In this document: piece after piece, positions 48,137 to 56,028 of the stretch
How the letters are laid out: every line of letters starts with the position of its first letter
How positions within the stretch are numbered: the stretch's first letter is position 1
NCBI GenBank assembly: GCA_963815135.1
Contig: CAWFFO010000003.1
Span: 1 to 64,000 of the forward strand
Direction of reading: 5' to 3'
DNA length: 64,000 nucleotides
DNA from: CAIWTU01 sp963815135
GTDB taxonomy: Bacteria > Desulfobacterota > Desulfuromonadia > Geobacterales > Geobacteraceae
Notes under the pieces: generated by a model
Told to the model about the DNA's origin: nothing
The model's database searches: none
Seen by the model: only the letters and a program-made list of their open reading frames with translations
Translations under genes and position numbers: made by a program

Positions 48137-48604
48137 CTAGATATAATAGGTAAACCTGTGATCCTGCTCTCTTTTTACCCCCATGGCCTGCCCCCTTTCA
48201 CAAAGGGTTTTCAGGGTCATCTGCGAGTAAAATTCGTTCAGCTTTTCCGTTGCTTCCATCCAGATTGTCTGGGTGACACAACCGGCATCGAAAGGACACA
48301 AGTTCTTTTTCATCTTTTTCCCGTTAATGCAGTCGACTATCAGGGTATCCCCTTCGGCTGCTTCCAGAATTTCTCTGACGGTAATCTGATCCGGTTTTTT
48401 TGCAAGGTAGTAGCCGCCTTGCGGGCCTCGCTTGCTTTTCAGTATGCCTGCCTTTTTCAGGCTCTGGAAAATCTGTTCCAGGTAGCGGGGGGAAATATCC
48501 TGCCTGCGCGAAATATCCTTGATCTGGACGGGAAGCGTCCCGGAATTGTAGGCCATATCAAAAAGGGCGCGCAAGCCATAGCGGCTTTTCGTTGAAAGTC
48601 TCAT
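48137..48604 (-). CDS. Rrf2-family transcriptional regulator
   Basis: A 155-residue Rrf2 protein of the IscR/CymR type. It has a winged helix (MRLSTKSRYGLRALFDMAYN, DISRRQDISPRYLEQIFQSL, KSKRGPQGGYYLAKKPDQIT) and three Cys (DCING, LCPFDAGC) that could bind an iron-sulfur cluster. Position directly before cysK suggests control of cysteine synthesis, as with CymR, or of iron-sulfur supply, as with IscR; both are inference. AGGAG precedes the ATG. Confidence 0.9.
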   Translation of the reverse strand: MRLSTKSRYGLRALFDMAYNSGTLPVQIKDISRRQDISPRYLEQIFQSLKKAGILKSKRGPQGGYYLAKKPDQITVREILEAAEGDTLIVDCINGKKMKKNLCPFDAGCVTQTIWMEATEKLNEFYSQMTLKTLCERGQAMGVKREQDHRFTYYI

Positions 48605-48632
48605 AGTTTCACTCCTGTTGTTGTTGACTGAG

Positions 48633-48660
48633 TTTATAATAACTCCATCATTCTTGTCAA
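48633..48660 (-). promoter_or_regulatory. Sigma-70-type promoter of the Rrf2-cysK genes
   Basis: On the minus strand TTGACA and TATAAA are separated by 16 bases, about 30 bases before the Rrf2 start codon. Close to consensus. Confidence 0.7.
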
Positions 48661-48873
48661 GAACCCAAATTATCTTTGTATTTATTGTCCATTGGCATGC
48701 TGATACATTTATTAATAGCAAAAACAAAGGGATTAACGGAAAAATCCGGAATGATTCTGAACAGAAACACTTCAGGACTAGTAAAATAAAATCGGCAAAA
48801 CCGGGAATGGAAAAAATTTATGAGGTCAACTCAAAAAAAAGGGGGCGGGGGGTGCGCGGGAAGTGACAATTCG

Positions 48874-49056
48874 CTATTTGCTGCAATCCGGCGGATCCAG
48901 TATCACAAACATATAGGCCACTCTCTCGGCAAGATATCGCGGCACGCCGTGATATTTCAGGATTGCCAGCTTCTCGCAGTAAAGACGTAGCTCTTCTACG
49001 TTCAGGAATGTCAGCTCTTCCCTGGTAACCGGATAATTTATGAACAGTGATGCCAT
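48874..49056 (-). CDS. Small hypothetical protein
   Basis: A 60-residue frame (MASLFINYPVTREELTFLNV, then CEKLAILKYHGVPRYLAERVAYMFVILDP). Amino-acid makeup looks like a real soluble helical protein, and a weak GAGAG site precedes the ATG. No family was recognised. Confidence 0.5.
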   Translation of the reverse strand: MASLFINYPVTREELTFLNVEELRLYCEKLAILKYHGVPRYLAERVAYMFVILDPPDCSK

Positions 49057-49187
49057 TTCACTCTCTGCATTCAGACCGGATTCAGACGGCTGGAATGATC
49101 ATATTTAATCGCCCGGCGCGGGGCGCATCATTCATCGCCTCATTAAAAGATAAAGGTGTCTTATTCCCGGTTTAGACAAGCCACCGG

Positions 49188-49337
49188 TCAGACCTTAGGC
49201 GGTTTGAGCAGGCCGATCACAACCAGAACCAGTGCACCGGCAATAAGGATTCCCGGGAGAAGAACCTGAAAATCAAGGTGAAAACTCTGAAACCAGGTTC
49301 TGAAGGAGTTTGATAAAATCAGTGCGTACTCAACCAT
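49188..49337 (-). CDS. Small single-pass membrane protein
   Basis: A 49-residue frame starting MVEYALILSNSF, with one membrane helix (VLLPGILIAGALVLVVIGLL) and a basic end KPPKV. The start resembles the EYALI of Flp pilins, but the Flp precursor leader is missing. Function unknown. Confidence 0.5.
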   Translation of the reverse strand: MVEYALILSNSFRTWFQSFHLDFQVLLPGILIAGALVLVVIGLLKPPKV

Positions 49338-49491
49338 GATGCCACCCGTTTTTATAAATTCAGTAAAGAATTTACCACAAAAAACTACGAAAAAAACTCT
49401 ATATTTTAAAATATCGGAAAGGAAAGGGTGCCGGATATGACTTTCGATTGTCAATCTCCGTTATCGGGTTAGAGGAAGGTTGCATATCGCA

Positions 49492-50139
49492 TTAACCGCC
49501 ATCATTGCAACTACCATTCGCACTGTTATTATTCAGCACCTCCCTCACTTTCTTCAAGAACTCATATGGATGCACGGGTTTGGATAAAAAACTGACATAC
49601 TCTCCCCGCTCTCCGTCGAGAAATAAACCATTAGTGTATCCAGTCACGAAAATGGTCCTTATATCCGGACGCAACTTTCTGATTGCTTCATATGCCTTTT
49701 TTCCATCCATCTTCGGCATCATGACATCCAGGACCAGAAGATCTATCGTTTCCTGTTTTTCCCTGAATTTTTCCAGGGCATCCTGACCATCAACAGTTTC
49801 TATCACCTTGTACCCTGCTTCCTGGAGAATCATACAGTTCAGTTCCCTGACGGATTTATCGTCGTCCGCCAACAGGATGGTTTCACGACCGTTGAAAAGT
49901 GATTGCTCCTGAATTGCTTCCTCAGACGATGGACTATGTCCCTGAGTAAAACTGGAAAGATAAACACGGATTGTACTCCCCTTTTCCTGCGCGCTTTCCA
50001 CAGTCATAACCCCTTTGAGCTGTTTGAAAATTCCGCCGACAACAGCGAGTCCCAACCCCATCCCGGTTATCTCGTAACAGGATTTCAGAAGATGGTGAAT
50101 CTGCTCCACCTGAAAAATATGTCTAACATGTGTGATCAT
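49492..50139 (-). pseudogene. Truncated sensor kinase with receiver domain
   Basis: 215 codons. The first 65 hold only the end of a GHKL ATPase domain (TGMGLGLAVVGGIFKQLKG, then GSTIRVYL), without the H, N or F boxes. A complete receiver domain follows (TILLADDDKSVRELNCMIL, LVLDVMMPKMDG with the phospho-acceptor Asp, VTGYT and SFLSKPVHPYEF). This is the 3' part of a hybrid histidine kinase whose sensor and most of the kinase are gone. The receiver could still be made, but the upstream sequence gives no good start. Confidence 0.75.
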
Positions 50140-50278
50140 TTTTCGCCTTCCAAGTTCATAAGCAAGGCGAGAATCTTACAACAAGTCTTTTTGTTAGTAT
50201 ATGTTTAATATTAATGTCTAATATTTTCAACATGAAACTATATCCCTTATTGGCCGTCCCAGGCAAAATTTCGCTGAT

Positions 50279-50314
50279 AAAAAAAACCCCTGTTCCGGAG
50301 GGTGGAAACAGGGG
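50279..50314 (-). terminator. Terminator of the small secreted-protein gene
   Basis: Stem CCCCTGTT/AACAGGGG with an A-run on the plus strand, giving a T-run after the hairpin on the minus strand. Confidence 0.7.
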
Positions 50315-50407
50315 CAATCACATGGGGTTTTAAACTGTTTTAAGTACCGGCAGGCAAACCTGCTGCTGATATTATATCATGCATGCAGGGATACGCACCG
50401 ATTGGTC

Positions 50408-50744
50408 TCAATTTAGACTGGCATGACGCAGGTTGTGTTTCTTCCGGTAGATATTCCTGCCGGCGCGGTTCTGCTGGCGGGCAAGAGACCTGCGTTCCCG
50501 GATGCTGAGATTGCCGTCAGACTTCAAGCGTGCCTCCCTTTGCTGAATTCGGGCCTGCTGCACCTCCAGCCTTCCGGCTTCCCGCGGCGTCAACTGACCG
50601 CTGTTGACCCCTTGCTGTATCCGCCGTTGCTGGTTAACTTCTCTCTTTTTGAATTGCCGGGTCATTTACGCCGGCCAGCGCGACTCCGGACATCATAATA
50701 CCGATTATCCCTGTCAGTACAAAAGCTCCGACACGCAGTTTCAT
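50408..50744 (-). CDS. Small secreted Gln/Arg-rich protein (one frameshift)
   Basis: Conceptual product of about 111 residues. Signal peptide MKLRVGAFVLTGIIGIMMSG to ALAG is followed by a Gln/Arg-rich helical region (NQQRRIQQGVNSGQLTPREA and IRERRSLARQQNRAGRNIY). The two halves are in different frames; restoring one A in the run CAAAAAGAG joins them. GTCAGGAGG precedes the ATG. Small exported Arg/Gln-rich proteins of this kind occur in Desulfuromonadia, but I know no function. Confidence 0.65.
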
Positions 50745-50960
50745 ATGATCCTCCTGACATAAATTTAATGCATTATGTGAATGTTTAACGCAGAAGGATA
50801 AGACGGGTTGACATGAGGCAGATTCTTTTTTGTGGAAGCAGGAAGTGCAGTCAGGTTGAATTGATATATTTTCAGGTTCGGAAAAATTTATGAAATAATC
50901 TCTATTTGTTTTTCCTGTACGGAAAATAAATTGGAAATACAGATCCGATTACCTTTCTGC

Positions 50961-51128
50961 TTATTCTTTTCTTCTCATTCGCAGCCTTGCAAAGATACAG
51001 GTTATCGCTGAAAGTATTGCGGGAAAGGCCCAGAAGAGTTCTTTGTTTTCTTCCGAAACAATCATTCCGATCACGGACAAACACAGCAGTCCGGCAGCGA
51101 CTGCATAAATTTTCTTCCATTTATCCAT
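50961..51128 (-). CDS. Small two-helix membrane protein
   Basis: A 55-residue frame (MDKWKKIYAVAAGLLCLSVI, ending CIFARLRMRRKE). Two membrane helices with a positive C-terminus. It overlaps the end of the DUF6504-like gene by 8 bases, so translation is coupled. Function unknown. Confidence 0.65.
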   Translation of the reverse strand: MDKWKKIYAVAAGLLCLSVIGMIVSEENKELFWAFPAILSAITCIFARLRMRRKE

Positions 51129-51492
51129 CAATTTTTCTCCTCGTCACGGTTATCGGTTTTTCGGTTTCAATCCTTTTATCCGGCTCACTGATACTGAACA
51201 GCCACCATCGCGCCTCTTTACGACCTCTGCGGGGTTGTCTCTCGAAATAAATCTTCATAATTTCGCCGGAGCAGGATTCAACCTCGAACCAATGCTTGCG
51301 GGCATACATTTCAGGACTGCCGTGACGGCATTTTCCGGTCTCACGCCATGCACGGAGAACCGACGCAACCGACACGGTCCGCCCCCGCCAGACAAATTCC
51401 CGTGGCAGGCCCGGTTCACCGGCGGCCATTCTCGAAATATCAAATGAGGCGGCAACCGGTTTAATGGGTTCATCAATAAATCGCTCGTGCAT
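51121..51492 (-). CDS. DUF6504-like protein
   Basis: A 123-residue protein with VWRGRTVSVASVLRAWRETG, then ARKHWFEVESCSGEIMKIYF and WWLFSISEPD, a layout I associate with DUF6504 proteins of about this length. No enzyme motif. Coupled to the small membrane protein downstream. Function unknown. Confidence 0.6.
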   Translation of the reverse strand: MHERFIDEPIKPVAASFDISRMAAGEPGLPREFVWRGRTVSVASVLRAWRETGKCRHGSPEMYARKHWFEVESCSGEIMKIYFERQPRRGRKEARWWLFSISEPDKRIETEKPITVTRRKIDG

Positions 51493-51906
51493 TTCAACTT
51501 CTCCGCTGGTCCAGGAATTGTCGTCAATGCTCTTTTAACTCTAGGATACAACCTTTTCGATTCCTCACAATGATGCAAGCGGCATGTGATAGAATATTCG
51601 ATACTTGCTGTCAACACCATCACGATCCGCCTCACGCAATAAAGGGATTGGCCGGTTCTTTAAAAATAAAATCCACACATAGTCAAAAATCGCGACAAGA
51701 CCTTCCAAACGCTGCACCGGCAAGAATCATGCAAAAAGAGGAATACATCATATCCCCTTGCCCCTTCCCAAAACTCGTCCTTATATGCTAGTATCCATCC
51801 CCCGTCAAAGATGGCCCGATATTAAAGTATTGGTATTTCAAGCCTGGAATTTTCGCGTTGACCGGATTACAGACGCTCAACCCAACAAATCGATGAGGTG
51901 CAACCC

Positions 51907-54180
51907 ATGTCCATGACAATTAAAGATTTCCCCCATATCCTCGGCTGGATTACCGAGGAAACAGGTTTCAAAACCTTTCAGGTTGAAAATACCGTGGAGC
52001 TTCTCGAGGAAGGCGCGACGGTTCCCTTCATCGCCCGCTACCGTAAGGAGCGCACAGGCGAGCTGGACGAGGTGGCGATCCGGGATATTGAAGAACGACT
52101 CACGTACTTCACGGAACTGGAAGAACGAAAACTGACAGTGCTGAAGTCCATTGAGGAACAGGGTAAACTGACCCCTGAACTGCAGGCCAGGATCGTGGCC
52201 ACCCGTCAGAAGACCGAACTGGAAGACCTTTACCTGCCGTACAAGCCGAAACGGCGGACAAAAGCGACCATTGCCCGCGAACGCGGTCTGGAGCCCCTTG
52301 CCGACATTATCGCCGCCCAGGAGATCGCCGGAGGGACGCCGGAGGAAACGGCCCTGCCATTCGTGGACTCTGAACGGGATGTACCTGATGCGACGGCAGC
52401 CCTGGAGGGGGCGGGACACATCCTGGCGGAAAGGATTGCGGAGGATGCTGACTTGCGTGCCTTCGTCCGCCGCCTTACGGGAGAACAGGGGATTATTTCC
52501 TCCCGGGTGGCCTCGGATAAAAAGGAGGCAGTCACAAAGTTCGAGATGTACTACGATTTCCAGGAGCCGCTGAAAGACGTCCCTTCCCACCGCATGCTTG
52601 CCATGAGGCGCGGAGAGAAGGAAGAGGTGCTGTTTCTGAATATCATTGCCCCGGCTGATGAGATTCTGGCAGGATTGAAGGCCCGTATCGTAACGAAGCA
52701 AAGCATTTTCGGGCCGATGTTGTCGACAATAGTCGAGGATTCATACAAACGCCTGATGGCTCCATCCATAGAGGTTGAGTTGCGACTGGAGTCCAAGCAG
52801 CGCGCCGAGGAGGCTGCCATCCGCGTATTCGCCGATAACCTCAGGAACCTCCTGCTCGCTCCCCCGGCAGGAAACAAAAGGGTCCTGGGGATTGACCCCG
52901 GACTGCGCACCGGCTGCAAGCAGGCGGCAGTGGACGGCACCGGCCGTTTCCTCGACCACGCAACCATTTATCCTCACACCGGCGAGGGGAAGGCGGAAGC
53001 GGCAAAAAAGGATCTGCTAAGGTTCGTCGAAACATACGGCCATGAGATGATTGCGGTCGGCAACGGCACTGCCGGAAGGGAGACGGAGCAGTTCGTGCGC
53101 GACACCCTGTCAGAGGCGGGAAAGCACCTGCCCGTGGTGATGGTGAGCGAGGCGGGAGCGAGCGTCTACTCGGCTTCGGATATCGCCCGAGAAGAATTCC
53201 CGGAGCTGGATCTTACGGTACGCGGGGCAATCTCCATAGCCCGCCGCCTTCAAGACCCTCTCGCGGAACTGGTAAAGATAGACCCCAAGAGCATCGGGGT
53301 TGGACAGTACCAGCACGACGTGAACCAGACCCAGCTGAAAAAGTCGTTGGATGCCGTTGTGGAATCGTGCGTCAACTTCGTGGGGGTCGACCTTAATACG
53401 GCTTCCTGGGCGCTCCTTTCTTATGTTTCAGGGGTCGGCGCCTCCCTGGCCAAGGCCATTGTCCGCTACCGGGACGAAAACGGTGCATTCCCCTCCCGCA
53501 AGGCCCTGCTGAAGGTGCCCCGTTTCGGGGCGAAGGCCTTCGAACAGTCGGCGGGCTTCCTCCGTATCCGGGGAGGCGACAACCCGCTGGACAATACGGC
53601 AGTCCACCCCGAACGATACCAGGTGGTGGAAGCAATGGCAGCCGACCTCGATGTTCCCCTGGCAGGTCTGGCCGCCGATCCGTCGCTCGCATCCCGCATC
53701 GATCTGAACCGCTATATCACCGACTCGGTCGGCCTGCCCACCCTGCGCGATATTATCGAGGAACTGAAGAAGCCGGGCCGCGACCCGCGCAGGGAGTTCC
53801 AGGCAACAGCATTCCGCGACGATGTCCGCGAGATGTCGGACCTCAAGGAAGGAATGGTGTTGCAGGGGGTCGTAACAAATGTAACCGCTTTCGGGGCTTT
53901 CGTCGACGTGGGCGTGCATCAGGACGGCCTGGTCCATGTGAGCCACCTTGCAGACCGTTTCATCAAAGACCCCAACGATGCGGTAAGTGTCGGGCAGACG
54001 GTGAAGGTTAAGGTGCTGGCAGTGGACTGCGAGCGGAAACGGATATCACTTTCCATACGCGAAGCGGCGGGCGGAGGACAGCAACGGCAGAGCAGGGAAA
54101 AAACAGAAAAGAAAGAAAAGACAGAAGGAATCGACCTGCGCGGACTGGAGAAGGCAGGGTTCAAGATAAAAAGGAAATAA
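51907..54180 (+). CDS. tex: Tex-family transcription accessory protein
   Basis: A 757-residue RNA-binding protein. It has the Tex N-terminal region (VPFIARYRKERTGELDEVAI), a YqgF-like RNase H fold (RVLGIDPGLRTGCK), helix-hairpin-helix motifs (YVSGVGASLAKAIVRYRDENG) and a C-terminal S1 domain (LKEGMVLQGVVTNVTAFGAF to VKVLAVDCERKRISLSIRE). Length fits. The ATG was chosen because GAGGTG is 6 bases upstream; a GTG nine bases earlier is less likely. Confidence 0.95.
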   Translation: MSMTIKDFPHILGWITEETGFKTFQVENTVELLEEGATVPFIARYRKERTGELDEVAIRDIEERLTYFTELEERKLTVLKSIEEQGKLTPELQARIVATRQKTELEDLYLPYKPKRRTKATIARERGLEPLADIIAAQEIAGGTPEETALPFVDSERDVPDATAALEGAGHILAERIAEDADLRAFVRRLTGEQGIISSRVASDKKEAVTKFEMYYDFQEPLKDVPSHRMLAMRRGEKEEVLFLNIIAPADEILAGLKARIVTKQSIFGPMLSTIVEDSYKRLMAPSIEVELRLESKQRAEEAAIRVFADNLRNLLLAPPAGNKRVLGIDPGLRTGCKQAAVDGTGRFLDHATIYPHTGEGKAEAAKKDLLRFVETYGHEMIAVGNGTAGRETEQFVRDTLSEAGKHLPVVMVSEAGASVYSASDIAREEFPELDLTVRGAISIARRLQDPLAELVKIDPKSIGVGQYQHDVNQTQLKKSLDAVVESCVNFVGVDLNTASWALLSYVSGVGASLAKAIVRYRDENGAFPSRKALLKVPRFGAKAFEQSAGFLRIRGGDNPLDNTAVHPERYQVVEAMAADLDVPLAGLAADPSLASRIDLNRYITDSVGLPTLRDIIEELKKPGRDPRREFQATAFRDDVREMSDLKEGMVLQGVVTNVTAFGAFVDVGVHQDGLVHVSHLADRFIKDPNDAVSVGQTVKVKVLAVDCERKRISLSIREAAGGGQQRQSREKTEKKEKTEGIDLRGLEKAGFKIKRK

Positions 54181-54564
54181 TCAGCAAAACTGAAAAAAGC
54201 CATATCTCTCACAAAGCCACAAAGACACCAAGAAAAGCGGACACATATTTTTTCAAACATTTCAGCATAAAAGCTTGATCTGAAAAACGGTATCTAAAAA
54301 CTGCAATTAGCCACGAATGACACGAATAAATACGAATATTATTAAACCCTTATTTGTCTTTTTGTTGTCACCAATTTGGTGGTTGTTTTTATTGGAAAAA
54401 GCTTTGCTAATTCGTGAAAATTCGTGGCTAAAATGCTTTTTCAGGTTGAATTATCCGGTAATGGTTATTGTATGGTTTTCCTTGGTGTTCTTCGTGGCTT
54501 TGTGTGATCAATTGTTGTTTTTTGTTCTTTTGGATTGATCATCACTATGCCTCACAATGTTCCG
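54181..54564. repeat. Intergenic region with nested inverted repeats
   Basis: Outer arms: CACAAAGCCACAAAGACACC near 54211 and the inverse GGTGTTCTTCGTGGCTTTGTG near 54483. Inner arms: GCCACGAATGACACGAATAAATACG near 54309 and the inverse of TTCGTGAAAATTCGTGGC near 54413. I recall similar palindromic, noncoding repeats between genes in many bacteria. A 73-codon hydrophobic frame inside it is not supported. Confidence 0.6.
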
Positions 54565-55347
54565 TCACATCCCGATTACAGTATTGACCAGTGTTCCAAT
54601 TCCTTCGATTTCGGTTTCCAGCGTTTGCCCTGCCTGCAGGAACACCGGGGGATTTCTCTTGAATCCAACTCCTTCGGGAGTGCCGGTCAGGATTATCGTT
54701 CCGGGAAGCAGCGTCATGCAGCGGGAAAGGTGGGAGACGATCCGGCGGCAGGGGAAAATCATATCGGAGGTATTGGAAGACTGCATCAGCCTCCCGTCCA
54801 GCCTGCAGCTGATATCCAGGTTATCGGCATCGATGTCTGTCTCGATGGCGGGGCCGAGAGGGCAGAAGGTATCGTAGCTCTTTGCCCGCGCCCATTGACC
54901 GTCCACGAACTGGACGGCCCGGTTGGTTACATCGTTTGCGATCGTATAGCCGAGAATGTAATCCGGGGTGTCGTCTTCCGGAATGTCTTTGGCACGCCTG
55001 CCGATGACGATGGCCAGCTCCGCCTCGTAATCGATCCGGTCCGGGTTGCATGCCGGCAGGATGATGGAATCGCCCGGTCCGCAAAGGGCCGTTGTTGTTT
55101 TTATGAATAACAGCGGCTCGGACGGAAGGGTAAGGCCGGTTTCTTCGGCGTGCTTTCTGTAATTGAGTCCGAGGCAAATTATATTCGGGGGCTCAACCGG
55201 AGGCAGCAGTTTAACCGTTTGCAAATCAACGGCATCCGGTTGACGCGTCAGGCTGGTAAACGGATCGCCGCCACAAGGATACAGCAGATTACCCTCGACG
55301 ATTCCGTAACGCGATTGTCCCTGCGACAGGTATCTGACAATTCTCAT
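54565..55347 (-). CDS. Fumarylacetoacetate hydrolase-family protein
   Basis: A 260-residue FAH-type protein. It has PPNIICLGLNYRKHAEE, the metal-binding acidic set in DYEAELAIVIGRRAKDI (Glu-Ala-Glu), and TGTPEGVGF. Members hydrolyse acylpyruvates, decarboxylate oxaloacetate, or isomerise and hydrolyse C-C bonds. The substrate here is unknown. It lies on the opposite strand to tex and reads away from the deaminase gene. Confidence 0.9.
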   Translation of the reverse strand: MRIVRYLSQGQSRYGIVEGNLLYPCGGDPFTSLTRQPDAVDLQTVKLLPPVEPPNIICLGLNYRKHAEETGLTLPSEPLLFIKTTTALCGPGDSIILPACNPDRIDYEAELAIVIGRRAKDIPEDDTPDYILGYTIANDVTNRAVQFVDGQWARAKSYDTFCPLGPAIETDIDADNLDISCRLDGRLMQSSNTSDMIFPCRRIVSHLSRCMTLLPGTIILTGTPEGVGFKRNPPVFLQAGQTLETEIEGIGTLVNTVIGM

Positions 55348-55430
55348 ATTTCATACTCCTTCATTCCGTCAATCAACTGACGTCAGCCTTTCTGCTTCAT
55401 TCATCCGTATCAGCCATTAATCATCGATTT

Positions 55431-56009
55431 TCATCTGCGCGGATTGTAGATGGCGCCGCCGTGTTCGATATATTCGCGCAACACGGCGACGGCCTCATTC
55501 CGGCAGACATCCCTGACGACGGATATTCCCCTGCGCTCAAGAGCTTCCTTCCAGTTTGCGGGCTTTTCGCCCTCGTCAAAGCCGATGCCTTCCGCGTCCT
55601 CTCCCCGCGCGCCGCTGACGAGCCTGCGAACTCCCGCCCATTGCACGGCGCCGAGACACATGGCGCAAGGTTCCGTACTTGTAACCAGTTCATACCGGTC
55701 CGAACCCGCCGCACCGAGATCGAACGCATCCAGCTTCTGCTGGGCAATAATCAGGGCCGTTATCTCGGCGTGCAGGACCGAACAGCTGCTCGCCAGGACG
55801 AGGTTTACACCGGCCGACAGCAGTCGTCCGTCTTCCATCCCGAATACCGCGGCACCGAACGGTCCACCGGTCCCTCTCTTGATATTGATTCTTGACAACC
55901 CGATTACGAATTGCATCCGTTCTTCCAATGTCGGATATGACGGTTTTATTTCCGCCAGGGATGTTCCCAGCCAATCCGGAAGATTCAGTGTGAGAAGCCG
56001 TTTATCCAC
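55431..56009 (-). CDS. Nucleoside/guanine deaminase-family protein
   Basis: A 192-residue CMP/dCMP-deaminase-fold protein. Zinc ligands are in SVLHAEITA (HAE) and STEPCAMCLGA (PCxxC), with Glu as proton shuttle. The N-terminal extension and FGAAVFGMEDGRLLSAGVN suggest the guanine deaminase-like branch rather than TadA. Substrate not certain. Confidence 0.85.
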   Translation of the reverse strand: MDKRLLTLNLPDWLGTSLAEIKPSYPTLEERMQFVIGLSRINIKRGTGGPFGAAVFGMEDGRLLSAGVNLVLASSCSVLHAEITALIIAQQKLDAFDLGAAGSDRYELVTSTEPCAMCLGAVQWAGVRRLVSGARGEDAEGIGFDEGEKPANWKEALERRGISVVRDVCRNEAVAVLREYIEHGGAIYNPRR

Positions 56010-56028
56010 GAAAATGTTCCTCCGGTTA

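Noticed and set aside
49188..49454. Flp pilin gene
   Set aside because: EYALI is present, but the prepilin leader and Gly before it are missing, and no tad genes are nearby; kept only as a small membrane protein.
54317..54538. A 73-codon hydrophobic frame
   Set aside because: It lies wholly within the inverted-repeat region and its sequence follows from the repeat arms; no ribosome site.
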